From NCBI GenBank assembly GCA_946478635.1, contig CAMLCX010000238.1, forward strand, positions 1 through 7,289: 7,289 nt of DNA, written 5' to 3'. The number at the start of each line of letters is the position of its first letter. Within the stretch, counting starts at the first letter, position 1. Shown here one piece after another: positions 1 to 6,036 of this stretch. The stretch comes from an uncultured Pseudomonadota bacterium. Its GTDB lineage: Bacteria > Desulfobacterota_B > Binatia > UBA9968. A program made the position numbers and the translations under genes. The notes beneath the pieces were generated by a model, which was not told the origin of the DNA, ran no database searches, and saw only the letters and a program-made list of their open reading frames with translations.

Positions 1-441
1 GAGCGGGATCCCGACAACGGCAACAAGCCGACCGACGCGCGCAGTCGCATCGGCACCGGCCCCTGGTCGAATGCCAAAGGCGTCGTGGTCGCGAAGAATC
101 TTGACGAGCTGCACGCCCGCAAGGGAGACGCGGATGTGTTTGTCGACGAGCGCGGGCAGCGCGTTCCTGGCAATTGGCCGGATTCACCAAAACCCACGGT
201 GCATGACATTCTGACCGGCTCGACCGCCGACGGTCGGCTCATGGCCGGAAAGACATGCAACGACTGGACGTCCGACGCTTCAGACCAACAGGCGCAGGTG
301 GGTCACTCCGATGGACTGGGGCCTGGCGCTGATCAGTCCGGGACATACTCCGTATGGAACTCGGCACACGAGAATGGAAGCTGCGCCAATACCGCGCCGC
401 GCGGAGGCGGCGGCCGGATTTACTGCTTCGCGGCGAAATGA
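1..441 (+). CDS. Secreted lectin/endostatin-like domain protein, C-terminal part (5' truncated)
   Basis: The frame is open from the first base of the window to a TGA at 439-441, giving 146 residues; the true start lies upstream. An internal GTG at 85 is in frame but is unlikely to be the start, because the residues before it (RIGTGPWSNAKG) belong to the same conserved pattern. The visible order is a GPW(S)NAKGV segment, a charged linker with DVFVDERG, an HDILTGS-x-ADG motif, TCNDWTS, QVGHSDG, WNSAHENGSC, and a terminal GGGRIYCFAA. As I recall them, this motif series and the YCFAA end are typical of bacterial extracellular proteins with a C-type-lectin or endostatin-like fold, sometimes on lipoproteins. 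Three cysteines are visible and could form disulfides, which fits export. The signal peptide, if any, lies outside the window. The ligand is unknown. Confidence is high that this is coding and moderate for the fold. Confidence 0.72.
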   Translation, partial: ERDPDNGNKPTDARSRIGTGPWSNAKGVVVAKNLDELHARKGDADVFVDERGQRVPGNWPDSPKPTVHDILTGSTADGRLMAGKTCNDWTSDASDQQAQVGHSDGLGPGADQSGTYSVWNSAHENGSCANTAPRGGGGRIYCFAAK

Positions 442-488
442 GCCGTCGCGAGGTTCATCACACTTGAGCCGACAACAATTCAACTTTC

Positions 489-494
489 GGAGGA
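489..494 (+). promoter_or_regulatory. Shine-Dalgarno of the PPOX-family gene
   Basis: GGAGGA lies 9 nt before the ATG at 504. It is a strong ribosome binding site and fixes that start. Confidence 0.75.
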
Positions 495-503
495 ACGACT
501 AGC

Positions 504-926
504 ATGGACTGGAAGGAAGCACTGCCGCTGTTGCAGGAGAATCACACCGGTGTCGCGATCAGCGTCACGCCGAAGGGGCGCGCCCAGGCAACCATCGTCT
601 CGACGGCCGTGCTGGATGGCAAGGTCGGGTTCGCGTCGCGGGATTACACCGTCAAGGCGAAGAACATCCAACGAACGGGCCGGGCGACCGTCACCGTCGT
701 CAAGCTCGACACCCGGCGCTACGTCACCGTCGAGGGCCCTGCGTCCATCGAGCCCTGGAAAGATACGCCGGCGCACATTAAGCGTCTGAAAGAGCTCTAC
801 GTTGCCATGGGCCGGGGGCCCAAGGGCGCGGACGAGGAATTCGCCCGGCAAATGCGGGATGAAAAGCGAAACCTGATTCTAATTACCCCCGAGAGCGTCT
901 ACGGCAGCCTCCGATCAGGCGCCTAG
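504..926 (+). CDS. PPOX-class (pyridoxamine 5'-phosphate oxidase-like) flavin/F420-dependent oxidoreductase
   Basis: This is a 140-residue single-domain split-barrel protein, a usual length for the small PPOX/Rv1155-like family. The N-terminus (about residues 4-45) has the family pattern: a short helix, then GVAISVTPKGRAQATIVSTAVLDGK-type strands. Next comes ASRDYTVKAKNIQRTGRATVTVV (about 44-66), where the R/K-x-K-N and following basic residues normally contact the flavin or F420 phosphate. VTVEGPASI (about 74-82) is the conserved strand that precedes the C-terminal helix. The end, RNLILITPESVYG, is also typical. Members are cytoplasmic dimers that bind FMN or F420 and reduce or oxidise varied substrates; the cofactor and substrate here cannot be told from sequence alone. 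The start is well supported by GGAGGA 9 nt upstream. The gene sits 62 nt after the lectin-like gene and is followed by a tandem repeat, so it may be its own unit. Confidence 0.88.
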   Translation: MDWKEALPLLQENHTGVAISVTPKGRAQATIVSTAVLDGKVGFASRDYTVKAKNIQRTGRATVTVVKLDTRRYVTVEGPASIEPWKDTPAHIKRLKELYVAMGRGPKGADEEFARQMRDEKRNLILITPESVYGSLRSGA

Positions 927-935
927 CACGTTAAG

Positions 936-955
936 TTATTTAGTCTTATTTAGTC
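936..955 (+). repeat. Perfect tandem 10-bp duplication
   Basis: TTATTTAGTC occurs twice back to back (936-945 and 946-955) in the short AT-rich gap after the PPOX gene stop. It is 10 bp long, about one helical turn, and lies upstream of the first binding-protein gene. It could be a regulator site or simply a slippage duplication. Confidence 0.8.
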
Positions 956-999
956 ATGACGATGTGCAGAGCCGCAACTAAAGGTCGGAGTATCCCCCG

Positions 1000-1054
1000 C
1001 AAAGCATGTCCCGAGCGACGCCGAAGGGGCGCAAAGGCCGGAAAGGGAAGAAAA
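1000..1054 (+). repeat. Degenerate purine-rich REP-like element in the leader of the first binding-protein gene
   Basis: The stretch CCCGAGCGACGCCGAAGGGG, continuing into GCAAAGGCCGGAAAGGGAAG, is open in the frame of the downstream gene and would encode a very basic CPERRRRGAKAGKGRK. That peptide looks like the translation of the small intergenic palindromic elements (often read as CPERSRR or RKGAKAQR) found scattered in many environmental genomes. It looks nothing like the N-terminus of a binding protein. A similar purine-rich string lies in the opposite orientation near 6747-6783. Repeat identity is inferred by eye. Confidence 0.4.
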
Positions 1055-2104
1055 TTGAGTAGCGGGCTACGCTCGATCATTTCAAGAGGCGTGATCTGTT
1101 TCGTCGCGGTTGGCTTAGCCGGAATTATTTCAAACCACGCGGGCGCCGCTGAGCGCAGCGTCAACATAGCGCCGGATCAGATCGACAGATCCGCAAAGAA
1201 GAGCGAAAGAATAAGACTCGGTTACTCGGGTCCCAGCATGGGCAACATCCCGCTGCTGATGGCCGCCAAGAAAGGCTTTTTGGCCGACGAGGGTTTTTAT
1301 ATCGAATTCATTCAGACCCGCAGCAACGTTTCCATCGCAGCGGTGTTGACCGGCGACATGCAATATACGTCGGCCACCGTGTCCTCATCGAGCGCCGCCG
1401 GCAGAGGCGTTCCAATCAAAGTGGTGGCTGTCATCGTCAACAGGCCGTACCAATACTTCGTCGTTAAACCGAGCATACAGAGCATCGATCAACTCCGTGG
1501 AAAAATCTTCGCGGTGGACTCTCTCGGCAGCAGCACCACTTATCTGCTCGCGAGAGAGGTGTTGAAACAGGCCGGTTTGGATCCGGACAAAGACATCAAA
1601 ATCATCGGTTCCGGCGATGCGTTCGCGCGACTTGCCCAAATGAAAGCGGGAGCCATCGACGGAACATCCATGACGCCGCCGCAGTTGCTGGTCGCGCGAA
1701 ACCAGGGGTTTCGGATACTCGGCAGCGTGAAGAACGTACCGGAATTGCCGTCGACCGGGATTGCCGCCTCGGAGAAATTATTGAAAGAGAATCCGGAACA
1801 CGTGAGAAAAATGCTGCGGGCGACGGTGAGAGCGCTGGTTTTTGTGCGCGAGAACCGGGAAGAAACGATTCGTCTGGTTATGGACCACCTTAAGCTCGAC
1901 CGAGCCATAGCTGAGGAGTCCTATGAGCTGGTGAAAGAGGCCTATTCCCCTGACGGCAGCATGAGCGATCAAGGATTTCGCTTGGTTTCCGAACTGCAGC
2001 GCGAGACCACTTTCGCGAAGACCGGTCCTGCGGCGCAGATGAGCGACTTCTCACTGCTCCGCCAGGTTCAAAGCCAACTAAGATCCGAAGGCATTTTGAA
2101 GTAA
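1055..2104 (+). CDS. ABC transporter periplasmic substrate-binding protein, NMT1/SsuA-like (paralogue 1)
   Basis: This is a 349-residue exported binding protein of the NMT1/THI5/SsuA/TauA class, which delivers small organic substrates to an inner-membrane ABC permease. I chose the TTG at 1055: it follows the purine-rich AAAGGGAAG and gives a clean signal peptide, with Arg6 and Arg11, a hydrophobic core at about 12-25, and cleavage near AGA-A (about 31). The frame also opens at ATG 956, but that adds 33 very basic residues of repeat-like character. The mature protein shows IRLGYSGPSMGNIPLLMAAKKGF near its start, LTGDMQYTS, SIDQLRGKIFAVDSLGSSTTYLL (start of lobe 2), and the MKAGAIDG signature shared with the second binding protein at 4124-5131. 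No lipobox is seen. No permease or ATPase gene lies in the window. The substrate is unknown; taurine, sulfonate or thiamine-precursor labels would be guesses. Confidence 0.85.
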   Translation: MSSGLRSIISRGVICFVAVGLAGIISNHAGAAERSVNIAPDQIDRSAKKSERIRLGYSGPSMGNIPLLMAAKKGFLADEGFYIEFIQTRSNVSIAAVLTGDMQYTSATVSSSSAAGRGVPIKVVAVIVNRPYQYFVVKPSIQSIDQLRGKIFAVDSLGSSTTYLLAREVLKQAGLDPDKDIKIIGSGDAFARLAQMKAGAIDGTSMTPPQLLVARNQGFRILGSVKNVPELPSTGIAASEKLLKENPEHVRKMLRATVRALVFVRENREETIRLVMDHLKLDRAIAEESYELVKEAYSPDGSMSDQGFRLVSELQRETTFAKTGPAAQMSDFSLLRQVQSQLRSEGILK

Positions 2105-2117
2105 CTAAATTTCCATC

Positions 2118-2150
2118 CGGCGCTCATTTCGTTCGAGGAAATCGGCGCCG
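2118..2150 (+). terminator. Stem-loop between binding protein 1 and the SDR gene, possible weak terminator or attenuator
   Basis: CGGCGC (2118-2123) pairs with GCGCCG (2145-2150), and ATTTC (2126-2130) pairs with GAAAT (2138-2142). A T-G wobble and one C/C mismatch lie between the two stems, and the loop is 7 nt. Only four T residues follow (2154-2157), so intrinsic termination would be weak. It could instead stabilise mRNA ends or tune expression across the operon. It begins 13 nt after the binding-protein stop and ends 8 nt before the SDR Shine-Dalgarno. Confidence 0.5.
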
Positions 2151-2157
2151 AAGTTTT

Positions 2158-2164
2158 GAGGAGG
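2158..2164 (+). promoter_or_regulatory. Shine-Dalgarno of the SDR gene
   Basis: GAGGAGG lies 12 nt before the ATG at 2177. The in-frame TTG at 2156 overlaps this site and therefore cannot be the real start. Confidence 0.7.
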
Positions 2165-2176
2165 CAAACGGATCCA

Positions 2177-2935
2177 ATGAGACTGTCCGGAAGAGTAGCA
2201 ATTGTGACCGGCTCGGGGAACGGGATCGGCAAAGCGATAGCCGGTGGCCTGGCGCGCGAAGGAGCGCAAGTAGTGATCGCCGAGCTCGACTCAGAGGCGG
2301 CCAAGCGGACCGAAGCGGAAATTCGCGACGCCGGCGGCGAGGCGATGGCCGCGGTGACCGACGTTTCTTCGGAAGAAAGCACACGGAGCATGGTGCAGCA
2401 GGTGATTGCCGCGTATGGCAAGGTGGATATCCTGATCAACGACGCCGCGCATCCGCCGCTTCCACGCAAACCGTGGCACGAATTATCCGTCGAAGAATGG
2501 AGCAAGCCATTTAACGTCGATTTAAGAGGTTGTTTTTTGTGCTCGAAGGCGGTGTTTCCGCACATGAGGGATCAGCGCTCGGGCCGGATCATTAATTTCT
2601 CCTCCAGCACGGTCGTGGGAGTGCCTGGCGGCGGCGGCGTGCTCCCCTACGTCACCGCCAAGGCAGCCGTCATCGGTTTCACTCGCACCTTGGCCCGGCT
2701 CGTCGGTGACTTTAACATCAACGTCAATACGTTGATGCCGGGGTCAACTCTCACCGAGCGCGTCAAACGGAGACAATCCCAGGACTACATTGATAAATAC
2801 ACGGCGCAGCGCTGTCTGAAGCGCCCTGGACAACCCCAGGATCTAATCGGCGCTGCGGTGTTTCTGTCTTCGGATGACAGCAGCTTCATTACCGGCCAGA
2901 CGATCCTCGTCGATGGCGGGCGCGGCATGTTGTAA
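2177..2935 (+). CDS. Classical short-chain dehydrogenase/reductase (SDR)
   Basis: This is a 252-residue cytoplasmic NAD(P)-dependent oxidoreductase, a normal length for classical SDRs. The Rossmann motif TGSGNGIG (residues 11-18) is the family TGxxxGxG. Acidic residues at the end of the second strand (Glu36, Asp38) favour NAD(H) over NADP(H), by family rule. TDV (61-63) is the adenine-contact motif. NDAAH (88-92) replaces the usual NNAG, a noticeable deviation. The catalytic set is Asn113, a serine in FSSS (142-144), Tyr158 and Lys162 in YVTAK, followed by the family PGSTLT at about 190-195. The C-terminal SSFITGQTILVDGG is canonical. A GGGG run just before Tyr158 makes the substrate loop glycine-rich. 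The gene lies between a binding protein and an extended SDR, in the same direction, which suggests oxidation or reduction of an imported alcohol or ketone; the substrate is not predictable. Confidence 0.92.
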   Translation: MRLSGRVAIVTGSGNGIGKAIAGGLAREGAQVVIAELDSEAAKRTEAEIRDAGGEAMAAVTDVSSEESTRSMVQQVIAAYGKVDILINDAAHPPLPRKPWHELSVEEWSKPFNVDLRGCFLCSKAVFPHMRDQRSGRIINFSSSTVVGVPGGGGVLPYVTAKAAVIGFTRTLARLVGDFNINVNTLMPGSTLTERVKRRQSQDYIDKYTAQRCLKRPGQPQDLIGAAVFLSSDDSSFITGQTILVDGGRGML

Positions 2936-2939
2936 GCTC

Positions 2940-2975
2940 TCGGTTCGCCGCGCAGTCGAAAAAAAACCGAACCGA
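2940..2975. repeat. Inverted repeat between the two SDR-type genes
   Basis: TCGGTTCG (2940-2947) and CGAACCGA (2968-2975) are perfect 8-bp inverted arms around a 20-nt A-rich spacer. It starts five bases after the SDR stop. No T-run follows on the + strand, so a standard terminator is unlikely; an mRNA hairpin or a dimeric regulator site is possible. Confidence 0.55.
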
Positions 2976-3010
2976 TGCGCGAGTGACGCTTCGAGCAAGG
3001 AAATGATGAA

Positions 3011-3961
3011 ATGAAATTTTTGGTAGCAGGGCTCGGCATGTTAGGTGTCAACGTCGTGGCGCAGCTTCATGGCGAAGGACACGAAGTTGAAGCGTTAGAC
3101 ATCGATCCGCGGCCTGGGCAGGCAAAACTTGGCCGGCTGGGCATTTCTATTCGGACGCACGCCGGCGATGTGACCGACTTCGTGCAGGTTGCGGCAACGG
3201 CAAATCTTGTCCAGCCTGCTTTTATCATCAACACCTCCGTGTCGCGGGCAACTGATCGTCCGGCCCTGATGGCAAGCATCAACGTCATGGGCCTCATCAA
3301 TTTGCTCGAGGCGGCGCGCCTTTTTAAGATTTCACGCGTGGTGCACGCCAGCTCGACGACCGTTTACGGTGCGGCAAAGCGCGATCCCAAATATCAAGGG
3401 CAAGTATCTCACGGAGAACTCATGAGCTTCGCCGATACGTTTTATGGGGCGACGAAGCAGGCGGCTGAAGGCATCGGTCACAACTACACGCGCCACTGCG
3501 GCGTGGATTTCGTCGCGGTGCGCTTTTGCCATATTTTCGGCGGCGGTTCGACGAGCACGGGGATGGCCATCGAGAATCTGGTCAAAGCAGCGGTCGAAGA
3601 CCGGCCGGCGAGGATCGAAAATCGCCGCGCCTTTTGGCAAGACCGGGAAGATTTCGTTTACGTCAAAGACGCCGCCGGCTCGCTGATCGCCGCCTGCAAG
3701 GCGCCCGAGATCGTGCACCGAGCGATGAATTTCTCGATGGGCGTGCATTACACCTTTGAAGAGATCATCGGATTGGTCAAGAAATTGATAAATCCCAACC
3801 TAGTCGTAAGTCGCGACGGCGGCCTCGACGCGCCATTCCTGCGCTCGCCCCTGGCCGCCCCCTACGATACGCATCTGGCTCACGAACAATTGCGTTACAC
3901 CCCGAAATTTACAATGGAGTCCGCCATTGTCGACTTCGCCAAATCGCTCAGGACGCCATAA
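3011..3961 (+). CDS. Extended SDR, NAD-dependent epimerase/dehydratase family
   Basis: This is a 316-residue protein of the NAD(P)-dependent sugar-epimerase/dehydratase superfamily. The N-terminus MKFLVAGLGMLG carries the dinucleotide motif as GLGMLG (residues 7-12), slightly different from the usual GGxGxxG. Asp30 at the end of strand 2 (EALDID) points to NAD(H). The family INTSVSRATDRP (73-84) and NVMGLINLLEAARLF (91-105) segments are present, and the latter is the classic N-x-x-G-x-x-N-L-L-E-A helix. The active site is ASSTTVYG (113-120) with Tyr145 and Lys149 in YGATK. REDFVYVKDAA (212-222) matches the conserved R-x-D-F-x-Y-V-x-D motif. The start ATG 3011 follows AAGGA (2998-3002) at 8 nt. 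Two earlier ATGs (3003, 3006) are in another frame and hit TGA at once. Usual substrates are nucleotide sugars, but members in catabolic operons act on other hydroxy compounds; its setting here favours the latter without proof. Confidence 0.9.
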   Translation: MKFLVAGLGMLGVNVVAQLHGEGHEVEALDIDPRPGQAKLGRLGISIRTHAGDVTDFVQVAATANLVQPAFIINTSVSRATDRPALMASINVMGLINLLEAARLFKISRVVHASSTTVYGAAKRDPKYQGQVSHGELMSFADTFYGATKQAAEGIGHNYTRHCGVDFVAVRFCHIFGGGSTSTGMAIENLVKAAVEDRPARIENRRAFWQDREDFVYVKDAAGSLIAACKAPEIVHRAMNFSMGVHYTFEEIIGLVKKLINPNLVVSRDGGLDAPFLRSPLAAPYDTHLAHEQLRYTPKFTMESAIVDFAKSLRTP

Positions 3962-4061
3962 AAAAGTTTATTTGTTTTATTGCATGACGGCGAGGCAGGA
4001 GCACGAGAGGTGAATCGTATTTGCCCTCAATGCGGTGTTTCGCCGCGCTCGACTCGCGCCA

Positions 4062-4091
4062 TTGACAGGTCGACGAGCCAGTTGGTACGGT
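4062..4091 (+). promoter_or_regulatory. Candidate sigma-70-like promoter before binding protein 2
   Basis: A perfect TTGACA (4062-4067) is followed after 18 nt by TACGGT (4086-4091), which matches the -10 consensus at only three positions. It lies in the 162-nt gap before the second binding-protein gene, the longest gap inside the metabolic block, so a separate promoter here is plausible. The match is weak and unsupported by any other site. Confidence 0.27.
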
Positions 4092-4123
4092 CCGCGGAGA
4101 ATTGGCGGTACGAAAGGGTACTC

Positions 4124-5131
4124 ATGAATTTCGCTCTCCGTCGTGTGCCGGCATTGCTTCTTTTCTTCGGACTGCTATTTCCCGCCCGGGCAAGTGTAGA
4201 GGCGCAGAATTTGAGAGTGCCTTACGTTTCGCTATCTCCTACGGCAGGACCCTTGTGGATTGCTTATGAAGCGGGATTCTTCAAGCGAAACAATGTCAGC
4301 GCGGAGCTGTTGTACATTCCGGGCGGCTCGACGATTATCCAGGCGATCATCTCGGGCGACGTGAAGATTGCCAATATGGCTCCGCCGTCGGCGATTGGAG
4401 CCTGGGCGAAAGGCTTCGACCTGGTTTTGATCGCCAGCGGCGTCGATCAGCTTTTGGAAACCGTGGTCACTGGAGCCTCGATCAAGACGCCCGCGGATCT
4501 TAAAAATAAACAAATCGGCGTCAGCCGCTACGGTTCGCTTACCGACATGGCGCTGCGCGAAGCGTTGCGCCACTACAAGCTCAATCCGGAGAAGGACGTA
4601 ACGATCCTGCAGACCGGAGGTGAGGCGACCCGCTTCGCCGCGTTGACAACCGGCGCCATCGATGGGGCGATGCTTTCAGGCGATAAATTGGTGCAGGCCG
4701 AAAAATTGGGCTATCACGTCGTCATCGATCTCAGCAAGCTGCCGATTTATTATCCCGTGAACGGCGTGATTACTTCCAGGAAGTTTCTGGCGAGCAATCG
4801 GGACGTGGCCAGAGGTTTTCTCCGCGCTTGGGTCGAGGGCATTAAAGCTTTCAAGACCGACAAAGAGTTATCGGTCAAGGTTCTCGCCAAATATTTGAAG
4901 ATCAACGACCGGGAGATCCTGGAAAAAAGCCACGAGATCTATCGGCCGGTCTATAAGAAAATTCCGTATGGCGATCGCCGGGCGGTGAGATTTGCCCTGG
5001 ACCAGATGAGCAAAGAAGTCCCCGACGCGGCCAAACTGGACGCCGACCATTTCATTGACAACAGTATTCTCGCCGAGCTGGAAAAGAGCGGCTTCATCGA
5101 TCAAATTTATAACGAACCTGCGAAGAAGTAA
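4124..5131 (+). CDS. ABC transporter periplasmic substrate-binding protein, NMT1/SsuA-like (paralogue 2)
   Basis: This is a 335-residue exported binding protein, related to the one at 1055-2104 but clearly diverged. The ATG at 4124 has GAAAGGG at 4112-4118 and begins a textbook signal peptide: MNFALRR, then a hydrophobic run PALLLFFGLLF, then cleavage at ARA-S or VEA-Q (about residues 23-27). The frame runs upstream to 3980, but that extension has no signal-like or family character. The mature part shows LRVPYVSLSPTAGPLWIAYEAGFF (first strand and helix), IPGGSTIIQAIISGDVKIANMAPP, TPADLKNKQIGVSRYGSLTDM (lobe 2), and LTTGAIDGAML, sharing GAIDG with paralogue 1. The C-terminal helices (about 235-335) are charged and typical. 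It is followed after only 10 nt by the VOC gene, so the two are probably co-translated, suggesting that the VOC enzyme acts on the ligand or its product. Ligand unknown. Confidence 0.88.
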   Translation: MNFALRRVPALLLFFGLLFPARASVEAQNLRVPYVSLSPTAGPLWIAYEAGFFKRNNVSAELLYIPGGSTIIQAIISGDVKIANMAPPSAIGAWAKGFDLVLIASGVDQLLETVVTGASIKTPADLKNKQIGVSRYGSLTDMALREALRHYKLNPEKDVTILQTGGEATRFAALTTGAIDGAMLSGDKLVQAEKLGYHVVIDLSKLPIYYPVNGVITSRKFLASNRDVARGFLRAWVEGIKAFKTDKELSVKVLAKYLKINDREILEKSHEIYRPVYKKIPYGDRRAVRFALDQMSKEVPDAAKLDADHFIDNSILAELEKSGFIDQIYNEPAKK

Positions 5132-5135
5132 GGAG
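5130..5135 (+). promoter_or_regulatory. Shine-Dalgarno of the VOC gene, overlapping the upstream stop codon
   Basis: AAGGAG begins inside the TAA stop of binding protein 2 (5129-5131) and lies 6 nt before the ATG at 5142. It decides the start over an earlier in-frame ATG at 5055 and implies translational coupling. Confidence 0.8.
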
Positions 5136-5141
5136 CTGGAC

Positions 5142-5942
5142 ATGTTCGCAAAGATCAAGCACCTCGCCATCATCAGCGACAACTATGTTCTGTTGAGCCG
5201 GTTTTACGAAGCTCTGTTCGGCATGAAGACTTCGAAATCACCCCGGCCGGAAAGCGCCGTGGCCATTGGCGACGGCTACATCGGCATGAACATCATCCCG
5301 CAGAAACTGGGACGGCAAGCCGGGCTCGAGCATTTTGGCTTGGAAGTCGAAGACGTCGAAAAAGTCAACGCGCGGTTGCGCGAAAAATATCCTTCCATAC
5401 AGCTGATCAAGCGACCCACCAATCGTCCTTTCGCCGGGATCAGCACCCATGATCCCGACGGCTACGTTTTCGATTTATCGCAACAGACCATGGCCAATCG
5501 GGCGGAAGTGTACGTCGAAGGCGAATGGAAGCAAGATCGTTATATCGGCCACTTCGTCCTGCGCTCGTTGAACCCGGCGAATCTCGCCAAGTTTTATCGA
5601 GAAGTCTACGAGCTTCAGGAACTGGAAAAGCCCGCCGACGATCCCAATCATTATTTAACCGACGGGCGTGTGACGATGATTGTTTCCCCGTGGGCGATCA
5701 CCGATTACGAAGGCGCCGGCATCGAACCGCGGCATATGGATCATCTCGGTTTCAAAGTTGAAGACGTGGAGGCGTTCAAAAAAGATTTGAAGGCTCTGGT
5801 CAACAGAAACCCCGCGCTTTCCCCCAAGCCCGGTGGCACCGAAGGCGAGATCAGGCTCAAGCTGCTGGCCAAATGCAAGCACGGCCAATTTCAACTCGCC
5901 GATCCGGACGGTGTGCCCATCGACATTTCCGCGGGCAGGTAA
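5142..5942 (+). CDS. Two-module VOC-superfamily metalloenzyme (glyoxalase / extradiol dioxygenase-like)
   Basis: This 266-residue protein is built of two vicinal-oxygen-chelate modules. Module 1 (about 3-115) begins KIKHLAIISDNYVLLSRFYEALFGM and ends DPDGYVFDLS. Module 2 (about 133-264) begins YIGHFVLRSLNPANLAKFYREVY and ends DPDGVPIDIS. Both keep a full candidate metal triad: His7, His64, Asp111 in module 1 and His137, His201, Asp261 in module 2. The family commonly uses His-His-Glu, so Asp in both halves is a variation. The spacing and two-module size resemble type I extradiol dioxygenases, where normally only the second module binds iron, but the motifs around the ligands are too general to name a reaction; isomerase, lyase or dioxygenase are all possible. 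The frame runs back to 5055 inside the upstream gene, but the Shine-Dalgarno supports 5142. It follows binding protein 2 by 10 nt. Confidence 0.88.
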   Translation: MFAKIKHLAIISDNYVLLSRFYEALFGMKTSKSPRPESAVAIGDGYIGMNIIPQKLGRQAGLEHFGLEVEDVEKVNARLREKYPSIQLIKRPTNRPFAGISTHDPDGYVFDLSQQTMANRAEVYVEGEWKQDRYIGHFVLRSLNPANLAKFYREVYELQELEKPADDPNHYLTDGRVTMIVSPWAITDYEGAGIEPRHMDHLGFKVEDVEAFKKDLKALVNRNPALSPKPGGTEGEIRLKLLAKCKHGQFQLADPDGVPIDISAGR

Positions 5943-6020
5943 GCCAGTAGAGTGCTGAAAAAACGCACTTGTGCTTCGAGAGCCTGAGCCGCGGACGAGC
6001 TGACCTCACAATCGGTGAGC

Positions 6021-6027
6021 GAGGAGG
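6021..6027 (+). promoter_or_regulatory. Strong Shine-Dalgarno of the redoxin gene
   Basis: GAGGAGG lies 9 nt before the ATG at 6037. This is the best ribosome binding site in the window. It sits before the short upstream part of the redoxin and not before the ATG at 6202, so translation is expected to begin upstream of the in-frame TGA. Confidence 0.85.
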
Positions 6028-6036
6028 ATTATCAAT

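Noticed and set aside
439..441. TGA of the lectin-like gene as a second selenocysteine codon
   Set aside because: The family normally ends at YCFAA plus one residue, so this is a natural stop; no domain follows in frame.
480..851. Minus-strand frame opposite the PPOX gene
   Set aside because: It is a complementary shadow of a well-supported gene, with Arg/Asp-rich composition and no motif.
2068..2565. 165-residue minus-strand frame opposite the SDR gene
   Set aside because: Low-complexity Ser/Ala/Pro composition and complete overlap with the Rossmann part of the SDR mark it as a shadow.
3332..3748. 138-residue minus-strand frame opposite the epimerase gene
   Set aside because: It covers the conserved catalytic part of the epimerase on the other strand and has no motif of its own.
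3980..4123. 48-residue N-terminal extension of binding protein 2, including CPQC
   Set aside because: The pair of cysteines looks like a small metal site, but the extension would bury the signal peptide that starts at 4124, which has its own Shine-Dalgarno.
5055..5141. Upstream start of the VOC gene inside binding protein 2
   Set aside because: It would add 29 residues translated from the other frame of the binding protein; a clean Shine-Dalgarno and the VOC first strand start at 5142.
5951..5969. AGTGC/GCACT hairpin after the VOC gene as a terminator
   Set aside because: The stem is only 5 bp with a 9-nt loop and there is no T tract after it.
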